Origin: Ceratothoa steindachneri
Taxonomy: Eukaryota > Arthropoda > Malacostraca > Isopoda > Cymothoidae
Length of the DNA: 64,000 nt
NCBI GenBank assembly: GCA_963969495.1
Contig: OZ018326.1
Coordinates: forward strand, 2,488,444-2,552,443
Reading direction: 5' to 3'
Below are positions 21,560-31,627 of the stretch, piece by piece. The notes beneath the pieces were generated by a model. That model saw nothing but the letters and a program-made list of their open reading frames with translations. It did not search any database and was not told where the DNA came from. Position 1 is the first letter of the stretch; every line of letters begins with the position of its first letter. The position numbers were made by a program, and so were the translations under genes.

Positions 21560-23743
21560 TTTCATAAAAATAAATAGAAAGTGTAAAAAAAGTCCTGATA
21601 GATTTTGTTTTGTTTGTGGAAAGGTAACTTTTAGTGACCAGCAATGCACTATAACGCCGTTAGTAAAGTTCCTTTACAATGCATATTTTGGAATAAAGCT
21701 AGGTGACCAAGACCAAAACTTTGCTCCACATATGTGCTGCAAAGCCTGTGTCATAGCCTTAAGACGCTGGAGTGAGGGCAAAACGAACTGTTTGTCATTT
21801 GGTGTACCTATGGTGTGGAGAGAAGGCAAGGACCACATTACTGACTGCTATTTTTGCATGACAAATCTTCATGGTGAGATAATTACTTTAACAATATACT
21901 CCTTGACAAATCTAGAAATGTTTATACAAATCTTTTGGTAGACTATTGAAATTTTTATTGTGTATAAAAATAGTGTATTATGCTGGTAGAAAAATTGTAG
22001 TTAAATTGTATATAAAAATTGATTGTATTTAAAAATTGTAAATTTACCTGGTATGGAAAATGTGTATAAAAATGTGGAAAAGAGGGTCAAGTGAATTAAA
22101 AGTATGTAGATTAAGTATGCGAAACTTTTTTCAGGTGTCAATAAGAAGAACAAACACACTGTAGTCTATCCTGATGTTCTTTCTGCCATTAAACCACAAC
22201 CACATGTTCCAGGAGTTCCAGTTCCTTCTCCACCTAAAAATCCCGAGCTACAAGACAATATAAAAGATATAGAAATGGATGACACTGACACTTCAGTGAC
22301 ATATCAGCCTACGTCTACAATGACTTTGCCAAGACCACTCACTCAAGGTCAATTAAATGACTTGACTAGAGATCTTGGTCTTTCTAAAGAGAACGCACAA
22401 CTTCTTGCATCCCGTCTTAGTGAGAGCAACCTCCTCTCTCGAGAAACTACATACTTTTGTTTTAGAAATAGAGACGAAGAGTTTCGAAAGTTCTTCGCAG
22501 TTGATTCTTGCAGCTCTTTGGTGTATTGCAATGATGTCAAAGGTTTAATTGAAGCACTTGGCGTTCCTTACCAACCAAGTGAATGGAGGCTCTTTATTGA
22601 TTCTTCTAGCAGAAGTTTGAAGGCAGTACTCTTAAATATTGGCAATAAAATGGCATCTGTACCTAATGGCCATTCAGTTCAGTTAACAGAAAGCTACGAA
22701 AATATGAAAGTATTGATTAATACAATCAAGTACTCTAACCAAAACTGGTTAATATGTGGTGATCTCAAGGTAAGATATATTTTACTTTATTGAACTTGTT
22801 AAATATTTCAAGGAATGTTTGTTTCTAAATACCAATGACAGAAGGATATTATACACATATTTGTTTCTCCCTACCCCTAATAAACTTAGTGAAAATTGCC
22901 TATGCAAAAAATAGAAGTTCTTAGAAACCATGTACATCAATATGCATCAATATGTTTTCTTTCAGGTTGTGTGCCTTCTTTTTGGGATGCAAGGAGGCTA
23001 CACAAAATATCCATGCTTCATGTGCTTATGGGATAGCCGGGCGGATAGTCTTCAAATAGGCAAAAAGACTGGTCATCTCGAGAGGCATTCCAAATTGGCT
23101 GCCACAATGTGGTAGCTCAACCTCTAGTCCCTCCCAAAAATGTTTTACTGCCTCCTCTTCATATAAAACTTGGCCTGATGAAGAAATTTGTCAAAGCACT
23201 GAATAAAGAAGGCCAAGCTTTTAAGTATCTACTGCAAAAATTCCACAGATCAGTTATGCCAAGCTCCATGCAGGCATATTTGATGGTCCCCAAATTTAAA
23301 CTCTGTTAAAGGAAAAGCATTTTTACACCAATATGGAAGCCAGTGAACAAGAAGCATGGCGAGCGTTTAGTAAATGTTTCGATGGTTTTCTGTGAAATAA
23401 AGGAAGCTCAGAATATATCTCACATGTAAATGAGCTTATGAAAAGCTTCGAAAAAATGGGAGCTCGCATGTCGATAAAAATGCATTTTATCCAGTCACAT
23501 CTTGACTATTTTCCGGCCAACTGTGAAGATTATAGCAAGGAACAAGGAGAAAGATTTCACCAAAACATAAAGACGATGGAGACAAGATATCAAGGACGTT
23601 GGGACATCAACATGTTAGCTGACTATTGCTTGTGTCTTAAACGCGACGAACCAACATCGCTTCACATGCAGAAGTCATCAAGGATTCTCTTCTTGAAAAA
23701 TAGTTTCTTTGCACTCCTGGGTAAGCTCATAAGTAGTCTGTAA
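21560..23743 (+). pseudogene. Zinc-finger / RNase H-like transposase candidate, spliced and broken
   Basis: Exon 1 (to 21873) encodes DRFCFVCGK, then APHMCCKACV and DCYFCMTN, a CxxC...CxxC zinc-binding array. It splices cleanly (GT at 21874, AG at 22133-22134) to exon 2 (22135-22769): PLTQGQLNDLTRDLGLSKE, LLASRL and WRLFIDSSSRSLKAVLLNIGN, ending NWLICGDLK. A second intron (22770-22965) leads to exon 3: VVCLLFGMQGGYTKYPCFMCLWDSRA, LPPLHIKLGLMKKFVKAL, HFIQSHLDYFP, EQGERFHQNI and RYQGRWDINMLADYC. Frameshifts near 23103 and 23260 and stops near 23308 and 23393 kill it; no start codon is seen. Known: near-identical unannotated proteins are repeated in many arthropod genomes. Inferred: Asp in FIDSS, Asp in CGDLK and Glu in EQGERFH could be a DDE triad, which would make this the transposase of the surrounding CACTG element. 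Confidence 0.75.
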
Positions 23744-23876
23744 GTTTAAAATTAATTAAAAGAAAGTCGAATTGAGTCGGTATTTTTTTTATTACAAGTA
23801 ATTGTAATTTATTAAATAACTTTTATATAAATAAGGGACTTTTTCAAAAATGCCCTTTTCAAAAAACAGTAGTGCG

Positions 23877-24005
23877 CTGTATCTCAAAAACCAGACCTGA
23901 TTGAGCAAAATGAATGTCATATTTCAATTAAGGAGAACAATTTCGTTAGGAATCAATAAAGAAAACCGCAGGAACAGAAAACTTTGTTTCAAACGCAGGC
24001 CTGTG
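23877..24005 (+). repeat. Right terminal inverted repeat of the CACTG transposon
   Basis: Reverse complement starts CACAGGCCTGCG; followed by TAA at 24006-24008, which matches 18333-18335. Pairs with 18336-18455. Confidence 0.85.
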
Positions 24006-24180
24006 TAATTGTATAGACGATAACTTGAAACGAAACCCCACAGAAAGTTAATTAAACTTCCCTTAGTCCTTAACTCCATTGAGTTAAGAGAAAAGTCAAA
24101 GACATGGAAATTATATTATCATGGTTCTTTTACGCGTCTCTTTCAAATACTGATAGAGAAAAACATTTAATTCGATAGTA
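24006..24180 (+). mobile_element. Gypsy remnant C, right part (end of pol and 3' UTR/LTR)
   Basis: Continues the interrupted gypsy sequence (TTGTATAGACGATAACTTG...) and is colinear with 17195-17370 of copy A until about 24180, where it switches to sequence belonging to copy B (protease region). Confidence 0.85.
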
Positions 24181-24219
24181 TCCTCCTGCTTCAGCTCCTC
24201 CTTCGTCCATATCGAATTC

Positions 24220-24480
24220 CCCGGACCAAAAGGTAGACTTTTTGTTTAATAAGAGTTCTTCCAAAGAACTAAAGTTCGAGACTGGATCAGTAAATGGTTG
24301 CCGAGTCTCAATATTGGTACACGATACGGGCTGCACCTGTATCATCGTATCAGAAAAATTGCTTTACCCTGTCAGCCCCCACCACATGTGGTTCGCGGTC
24401 GTCCAGGGCTTCCTGGGCAGATCAAACAAGTTTCCTGTAGTCAGATACCGCATACAGTGTCAGTACTTCACTGGCTAGAC
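24220..24480 (+). pseudogene. Retropepsin-like aspartic protease (copy B)
   Basis: KFETGSVNGCRVSILVHDTGCTCIIVSEKL contains the active-site triad D-T-G at about 24325-24333, in the context (x)DTGCTxxIVS common to gypsy proteases. It would cleave Gag-Pol. The reading frame ends at a stop near 24476 just before the integrase zinc domain, which is read in another frame. Only this copy retains the protease. Confidence 0.75.
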
Positions 24481-24599
24481 CAAGGTGTGGCAACGCCTAT
24501 TAAATTATTTTCTTTCTCAATAGGCCAGAACACGCAGTTCTCCCCAAATCCGGTGGCTCAGCCCGTAGTCACACGGATTCAAGCAAATAAGAAGTCAGT

Positions 24600-25905
24600 G
24601 GCCCCGACGCCTTTATCTCCTCTTGAGAACCCGGAATACGAAGAACTTAATTCACAAGCCTTCGCTACCATCCTGAATTACTGTCCGTATCTCCAACCCC
24701 TGTGGGACAAGGCAGCAAAGAACGAAATAGAATCGGTTCGCGGCAACAAACGAATAAGATACGTGGTGGAGAATTCACTACTATTCCAGACGACGGCTGA
24801 AGTAACCTTCCCGTCGGATAAAGTCTTGTGCATTTCCCGGTGTTACTCTCAACGAGTATTAAAAATCGCTCATGATGGCTTATCGGCTGGACACTTCAGT
24901 CACAACAAAACCTCTCTACGTATTTGTAAATACTTCTTTTGGCCCAGCAGCGCTAAAGAGATTGCCGTATACTGCCAGTCATGCAAAATGTGCCAGAAGG
25001 CCACCGCTAGAGGACGGGTACCGCTGGCTCCCATACAGAAAACCCCCGTCATTTTTTTATTCTTTCTTCAGAGTGGCTATAGATTTGGTTGGGCACATAC
25101 ATTCCCCGTGAAGGTGAAGGACAATCTTATATCCTTACTTTGGTAGACTGCGCCACTCGTTTCCCCGACGCAGTTGCCCTCAGGAAAATTGACAGAGTTT
25201 CCTGTGCAGGAGCCCTCATCTCCATTTTTTCCCGATTCGGCATCCCTAAAGAAATCCTCTTAGATGGAGGCCGTCAGGTATTGTCAGAACTGATGGAATA
25301 TGTGGCTAGCTACTCCTCATCAAACCGCTCTTTACGACCCCTTTTCACCCCTCTGCAAACGGGATGTGTCAAAAAATTAATGGTACCCTAAGGTCCGTGA
25401 TAAGAAGGCTCTGTCAGTCTTAGCCTCGAGAATGGCCTCGGTACCTTTCAGTTGCCGGCTTCGCGTGCCGAGAGATTCCTCACCGAACTCTGGGTTTGCC
25501 CCCTTCGAATTGTTTTTCGGGCGTAACGTCCGATGACATAGGAACATCCTTATGAGCTCTTCACAAATACCAAATTAGATGAAGAAGTTAATTCCTCCTA
25601 CGCCTATGTGATTGAGCTGCGTGAAACGTTAGAGAAATGAGCAGAATTGGCCCGCTCAAACGCGGGGTGCAACCTTTAAAAATACCGAAGTTATTTCGAA
25701 TTAAAAGCAAAACCTCGAAAATTAAAGCCTTGCGACAAAGTATTGTTACCACTGTCTACAAAGAGGAAAAAGTTACTCTCCCAATGTAAGGGTCTCTACT
25801 CATTTCGGTCATAGAAGCTCGTAGACACGTTGATTACGTGATTGAAACTCCCTCAGGCCATAAACTATATCACATAAACATGCCCAAGAAGTATCACCCC
25901 TAAGC
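24600..25905 (+). pseudogene. Gypsy integrase (copy B), inactivated
   Basis: An N-terminal region (NYCPYLQPLWDKAAKNEIES) leads to the HHCC zinc site: H of IAHDGLSAGHF near 24870-24900 and CQSCKMCQK near 24973-25000. The catalytic core has IDLVG (Asp near 25083) and IPKEILLDGGRQ (Asp near 25260). It then has SANGMCQK, where the codon 25370-25372 is Gln in place of the usual Glu. The C-terminal tail is HKLYHINMPKKYHP near 25860-25903. Frameshifts occur near 25078 and 25145, a nonsense or frame change near 25320, and a stop near 25638. The same changes occur in copy A. Confidence 0.82.
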
Positions 25906-25989
25906 GTGTATTAATAATATTATGACACTGGATGAAGAAGGAACCATGGAAGCTTTATACCTATGTAAAACTCTTCGGGTTGTAAACAT

Positions 25990-26960
25990 GTGTGTTTAGA
26001 GTCAGATAAAGAGTATCCTCTACCCTCATTATCTTTCACCCAGGACGACCTGTCCACGGAGTTAGATTTGAACCCCTACCTTGGCCTACTCAGAAATTCC
26101 CAATTGTCCGCCCTATTGAAGGAATTCCCCGATATAATGTACGAGAAATCAGGGTGCTCCAAACAGTTTTTTTATGAGATCAAATTGAAGTCTCAAGAAA
26201 CCATTAGATCTAAACCTTATCCCCTCCCAATACATCTTCGATCCGCCATTAACACAGAAGTGAAGAATCTGCTATAGTTGGGGATTATCGAGCCTTCGTT
26301 CTCCGATTATTATTCGCCGATAGTGATGGTCCGAAAACCTGACCATACTTTTCGAATGTGTGTAGATTTTAGGAAACCTAACACGGTTAACGTTTTGACG
26401 CTGAGCCTATTTCTCTAATTGATCAAAGCCTAAACCTGTTTTAAGACGCTAAATACATCTCCAAAATGAATTTGTGCAAGGCCTATCACCAAATACCGTT
26501 AGCCAGCTTGTTCAAGAGGATAACCGTGTTTGCAACGGATAAAGGCTTGATGCAATTCACCCGATTGCCATTTAGTTTTTTCACGGCGGGAGCAACTATA
26601 ATCGGATGATACGGCGAATTGTGGATGGTTTGAGCGACGTGTCGTTCTATTTCGATAATGTGTACGTGGCTACACGTACATGGGAGCGACACATACACTC
26701 ATTGCGAGCTTTATTAGATCGTCTCCTCGAGTATGAATTAACTGTCGGATTCTCTAAATGCCTCTTTGCCTATGAGTCAATCTCGTATCTGGGATTCGCT
26801 TTAGGTGAAAATCGGTTAACCACTCAACAGGAAAAAGTCAAGGCCATTGCTAAAATGCCTCTACCACGGACAAAGAAGCAGTTGCGTTCTTTCTTGGTTG
26901 GTGCGTCGTTCTACAGAAGATTTGTTTTCCAATTTCCTGTGATAGCCGCGCCCATTAATG
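25990..26960 (+). pseudogene. Gypsy reverse transcriptase (copy B)
   Basis: The intervening lead LPSLSFTQDDLST directly follows the integrase tail. Then FPDIMYEKSGC, RSKPYPLPIHLR, SPIVMVRKPD, CVDFRKPNTV, KMNLCKAYHQIPL, GLMQFTRLPF and the box FYFDNVYVATRTWERHI at 26645-26695, with Y-F-D-N in place of Y-x-D-D. The thumb reads ESISYLGFALGENRLTTQQ and LPRTKKQLRSFLVGASFYRRFV. Lesions: a stop near 26276, a frameshift near 26415-26470 and one near 26583. Unlike copy A, the junction after GASFYRR is intact. Confidence 0.87.
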
Positions 26961-26999
26961 ATCTCTTAAAGAAAAATTCCCCCGACACCGTTACAGAGA

Positions 27000-27430
27000 A
27001 TCCAAACACGATCTCCCAGTTTAACTTGTTCAGAGAAAAATTCATTTCCGCACCCATCCTTCGACTACCAAAGCCCCCCAAAAGCATGAAGGAATCGGTT
27101 GTGTCCTGGTGCAATATGAAGACGATGGTACCCCTTTTCTCATAGCTTATGCGAGCCGAAAGCTATCGATTCTAGAAAGACCTTATGCAACTATAGAACA
27201 GGAAGCGCTAACCATAATTTGTGCGATAAAGAAATTCAAGTTCTATTTAATAGGTCGTGAGTTTAACCTCGAATCCGATCACCGGCCTCTGTCATATTTG
27301 CGTCACAGAAAAAGCTAGACCCGCGGACTCATGCGAGGGAGTCTATTGTTAATGGAGTTCCAATTTACCATAAACTATATAAAAGGCTCCGATAATTGTA
27401 TAGACGATAACTTGAGCCGAAACCACACAG
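27000..27430 (+). pseudogene. Gypsy RNase H (copy B)
   Basis: FREKFISAPILRLPKPP is followed by a small deletion near 27085 relative to copy A (16858-16883). The text then continues in another frame: QYEDDGTPFLIAYASRKLS, IEQEALTIICAIKKFKFYLIGREFNLESDHRPLSYL, then after a stop MEFQFTINYIKGSDNCIDDNLSRN. Catalytic E and D positions are visible except for the first Asp block, which is lost in the deletion. Confidence 0.85.
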
Positions 27431-27640
27431 AAAGTTAATTAAACTCCCGTTAGTCCTTAACTGCATTGAGTTAAGGAAAAGTCAAAGACATGGAAATTAT
27501 ATTATCATGGTTTTTTTACGCGTCTCTTTCAAATACTGATAGAGAAATACATTTAATTCGATAGTATCCTGTAGAACCTCAGGCTTTTATATGAGTCGAT
27601 CATAAGCCTTCACTATCGAGCAAATTAAGATAACGTTTTT

Positions 27641-28345
27641 ACTTTATTAAAGTATTTAAAAAAATATGATGAGTAAGAAATTAAGTTTACATTTGACACA
27701 ATCGTATATCGAAGAAATTCTTTCTGAATATTCATGTATAAATACGTCACAGTTGAAGACTGCTGGACTCAATTAGCTTCATCTCCCAGCTCTGGGCAGG
27801 CCACTTCATTACCTCGATATATTCTTGTTGAAATAGTATTTTACTCGCTTTGCTGTATGAAATGGGGCGTTGCCCTCCATAAACACTGCTCTTTTGCTCA
27901 TATGTAGATCCTCTGAGTAAAGGTATAACATGTGGTCGAGGTATATGTACATATTCACATTTATTCTTTCAATTATTCCTACTAGCGGACCAACTCCTTC
28001 ATACGAAAACATCCCCCATACAATAACGTTGCCTCTTCCATGCTTGGCAGAAATTTAAACATAGTTATGTTTATGTCAGCTACCTACAGCGCGTCTAACA
28101 AAGCGTTTTCCATCAGATCTAACTAACTTTCATTTACTTTCGTCGCCGATATGAATTCTCTTGCAATCTCCACCCCTCCAGAACACACGAGCTTAAACAT
28201 ATTCGATTCTTGCCTTCTAGTTCTTCTTACGAATGATTGGTTTCATTTTTGGAGAACGAGATTTCAAACCACATGGATTGAGGCGAGGAGACATTGTGAA
28301 ACGGCTCACATCTTTGACACTATTGGTCTTAATTTATAGAGAAAT
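27641..28345 (-). pseudogene. Tc1-like transposase fragment (copy B)
   Basis: Minus strand. The N-terminal DNA-binding part is preserved here (NPCGLKSRSPKMKPIIRKK near 28205-28270), then IHIGDESK near 28140-28160, LVRSDGKRFVRRAVGS near 28080-28130, KHGRGNVIVWGMFSYEGVGPLVGI near 27985-28050, FMEGNAPFHTAKRVKYYF near 27825-27880 and EVMKWPAQSWEMKLIE near 27765-27810. The second and third catalytic Asp positions (QDN and SPDLNP in the family) are replaced, as in copy A. The region to about 28250 is the duplicate of 17431-18056. Confidence 0.83.
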
Positions 28346-30906
28346 TGGTTTGGTATTGTAGAATGAATCTTTAATAGAGAAGCGCCTAATATCTAGGTTT
28401 CTCTTCTCGGCCAATGGCTAAGCGTGATAAGCTGCTATTTGCAGCAGATGTTTAGGTTTTATTTTCATTGTATCAATTTAGAAAGCACTAAGTCAAACAT
28501 TTGAACCTTCATAACTTTTTTGGAAATGGCAGAGTCTTCCCCAAAGTTTTAAATGAACAAACGGAGCTCAGGGGCCAATTTCACATGGGGAGATATCTCG
28601 GCAGAGTAAGTATGACACCAATGGTGGTTGTAAAGTTTCTACATAGTGAGCAAAATTTTAGACAATGATTTCCCAAAATATTTAGAATGTTCCTAAATAT
28701 TTGCAGAGGTCATTCTATTAATTTGTTAGTATATTTAGTTTTATTTCTTGAATATAGGATTATATTATATCTAATAATAACAAAGTAAATTGTCAGAGGT
28801 CAGAAAGAGAAATAGAGAAAGATACGCGCTGCCGTGTTCTTCAATGGAGAGGGAGACATCAGACACCTGGTCGACCCATTTGTCTGCTCTAATGGGAGTG
28901 CGAAATCATAAGACGCCGTGGTGGCCTGAACCTCACCGTCGCTGAAAGACGCGACAAGTTTGATAGCCCGAAAAGGCAGCAGTGGGAGTCCGATAATGTG
29001 CTTTGCCAGCCTAGGAACCTTCTTGCGATCATGCTAATAGGGCGAGAATACTCTGCTCTGCCGATGCGTCGGACCCTGGAACCCTCCCTTCGGTCAGAAT
29101 GAGGAGTACGCTATTCGATCCAACTATGAATCTTCCGGCGCGAGAGTTAGAAGGCAGTATCCGCCGTCTGCCCGCACCCCTTTCAGTAACCGCTATTTAC
29201 GTCCCGTTGGAATCTGCACAATTCTCGCTGAACACCTCAAACTCCGAGTATTCTCGATTAATTCGCGTGAGTCTACCCCGTACCCGTTATACCCGCTCCT
29301 CGAACGCAACGAGCCCAGTCTCGATTCATGTCCAACTCGAAAGCATCTCCCCTGTGCAACTGCTCTCTCTACTACCCCCTTTTCCTCAGTGTAAGCTTCC
29401 ATTGTCAGCCTCGTATACGATCAAGGTCATTCGAGTGACACTCGGTCAATATTGTTCGTTTGTTTGTACAGCGACTGTCCCCTCCAAGTCTCTCCCCTTT
29501 TTAGCCACTGAGACTCGTGTACTTCTTATGTGTATATAGTTTGTTTTAAAACTCCTTTTAACGTTGTAAAAGAATATTGATTGTCATATTAGTAAAGTCA
29601 TTATTGTATCCGTTTTTCTAGTGTCCCGGAACCTCCAAGATACTCGACTGCTTGGCCAACCTACATTTAGTTAATTTGCACATAACCGTTCGACCTCGGC
29701 TGAGAAACGCAGAAAGAGTTAATCTGACCTATTCTACAACATATATCAATACATTTCTTGATGTACCATATAAATTTGATTTTCCTACTCATCACATTTT
29801 CAATATATTTGAAAAAAAGGAAAATCATTCCCTTATTTTGGTCCGTTGTGCGTAAGTAAGGTTACATAGGTTAATTTTTCAAAAGTTTCTTGCTATGAGT
29901 GAATTTATGGCATTAGGTATTATTTAAAATTTGAAACTATAACTAAATAGAATAAGGAAATTCCCAAAGTTGGTATCCTGAATAAAATAATGGTTTTGAT
30001 ATGGGGAGTAATCTTGCATCTTATGTGGAGTAGTTCAGTGTGAGTAGAAGGTGGAATTTAAAAAAACAATTTCAAAATAATTAAGAAGGGATCTGAAAAA
30101 GTCCTTTTTAAAATATACAAAGAATATATGTCACAATAGCTTAAGCGCCTATCAACGAAAAGTACCAATTTTATCATCTAATAAAACGAAAAAACCTAAC
30201 CTACATGTTCTAACCCACAAAACACAATAAGACATTCTTTACCATTTGATGAAAACAATATATGCATGGGAAATCTTTAAAGTGAGATTTTTTTATTAAG
30301 GTAACTTTCGGAGTTATTGTCATTTTTTTCAATAATCAAGGAGACTTAAACGCGTAAATTATTTGCATTGAATTTTAATAGCACAATATATATGCGGTCA
30401 TAGCTCGGTTATTGTAAGATAAGAAACACCAGCTCGCTTTGTGAGTACAGCAACTAAAATTAAAAAACGAAAAATATACCTTTTTCTTCAAATGAAACCA
30501 AGCTTAACCACTTCTCCTCACCTAAGAAACATTACATATTTATTACACCAATAATTCGAATCAAATTTACCTAACCTAGGAAAACCAGAGGCAAAGATTT
30601 ATCATGTAATAAAACTTATACGTCTTACTCTTACGTCTTGAAATCTTTGAGAAGAAAAAGTATCTAGTAAGAGAAGAGTGGATTGTGGTTATTAGATAAA
30701 ATGTTGATTTTCAGTTGGGGTTGCTGGGTGACCAGCCATTTTTGGATTCTTTATCTTTGTTTTTATTTATTTATTCACGTTTTATTTTAGTTAAAGGCTC
30801 TCTTGCCCTTATTATTCTTCATAATTTATCATCTTCTTGTTTTACTATCTCGCAGTTGTTTTTGTTATATGTGCTTTACTTCTTACATTCTTTAGCAATT
30901 TCTATC
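28346..30906. other. Spacer with one G+C-rich island, nothing identified
   Basis: 28800-29540 is richer in G+C than its surroundings and has an open plus-strand frame (29099-29539) rich in Ser, Leu and Pro with no family resemblance I can name. It may be part of an LTR or an untranslated element. The rest is A+T-rich. Confidence 0.35.
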
Positions 30907-31627
30907 TTAACCCTAGGGCACTGAATATATTTCCCTGTTACACAGTCACTGAACTCGGGTATATTATAGTTGATTTTGGAAAATAAAAGAAAGATAGTAA
31001 ATATACCAATTTATTAATCCTATCATGCACACACTACCTATAAGGCATTTAAATGTTAATTAAACTAATAAAAATCCATAATTACTTAAAGAAAGGTATA
31101 TTCTAAAATTACAAAAAAAAACCAGTCAGAAAGTGAAAATCTTTCAATAATTTTGGTGAAATTTCACCCCCAAAAAGCCCTTCCATAGATTTCGCCCAAA
31201 CGTTCGAACAGACCTCTAAGGATGTCAGGCTCTCCTCCCAGGGACTCTCCATGACACTGACGATTAACAAACTGAAAGGAAGAGAGTGGGAACAACACCC
31301 TTTTTTTGTGAACCAAAAATGACTGATTGTTTAATATAATGTTTTTCTGTTTTGAAACCGTTTGAGACTACCTGGAAATGACTACTAAGATACAATGCAC
31401 ACTAGGACCTATGACCGCTCACACCAAACATCTTCATTGGTGTCTATCCCTTGCAACCTCTTGTCACTGATATGCAAACCTTTCATTATTTTCAACTATT
31501 TATTGATATGAGATTGTGGTGCCTAATAAAATGAACCTAGTTATATAAATCTAACACATTTGCACACTCCCACACGAAAAAAACACATTTCATGTTTATT
31601 ACTTACCTCAGCCTCAGACACATAAAG

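Larger units (their letters stand above)
18336..24005 (+). mobile_element. DNA transposon with CACTG termini, ~120-bp TIRs and TAA target duplication
   Basis: Seen: the left end (18336-18455) starts CACTGGTCTGCG, and the reverse complement of the right end (23877-24005) starts CACAGGCCTGCG. Inside, both share ...CATTTTGCTCAATCAGGTC (or close variants) and end at GATACAG, so the inverted repeats are about 120-129 bp and clearly related though diverged. Flanks are TAA on both sides, and the host gypsy sequence is continuous across the insertion. Inside is a spliced zinc-finger gene (21560-23743), interrupted on its 5' side by a CR1 LINE (18456-21440). Known: CACTA/CMC-type elements have CACT(A/G) ends and 2-4 bp duplications, 3 bp in En/Spm. 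Inferred: a CACTG-type element of uncertain superfamily. Without the LINE it would be about 2.7 kb. Confidence 0.85.
24181..27640 (+). mobile_element. Ty3/gypsy-type element, copy B: PR-INT-RT-RNase H order
   Basis: Domains from left to right: retropepsin-like protease (24240-24480), integrase (24600-25905), reverse transcriptase (25990-26960) and RNase H (27000-27430), then non-coding 3' sequence. Known: standard Ty3/gypsy order is PR-RT-RH-INT; the Gmr1-like group has INT before RT. All domains carry stops or frameshifts. From 24964 onward it is nearly identical to copy A including most lesions, so the shared part was already dead when duplicated. No gag was identified; the element starts inside or just before protease. 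Confidence 0.87.

Noticed and set aside
29099..29539. 146-codon plus-strand frame, Ser/Leu/Pro-rich
   Set aside because: No domain, no homologue recognised, and a G+C-rich context can give long frames by chance. Reported only as a spacer feature.
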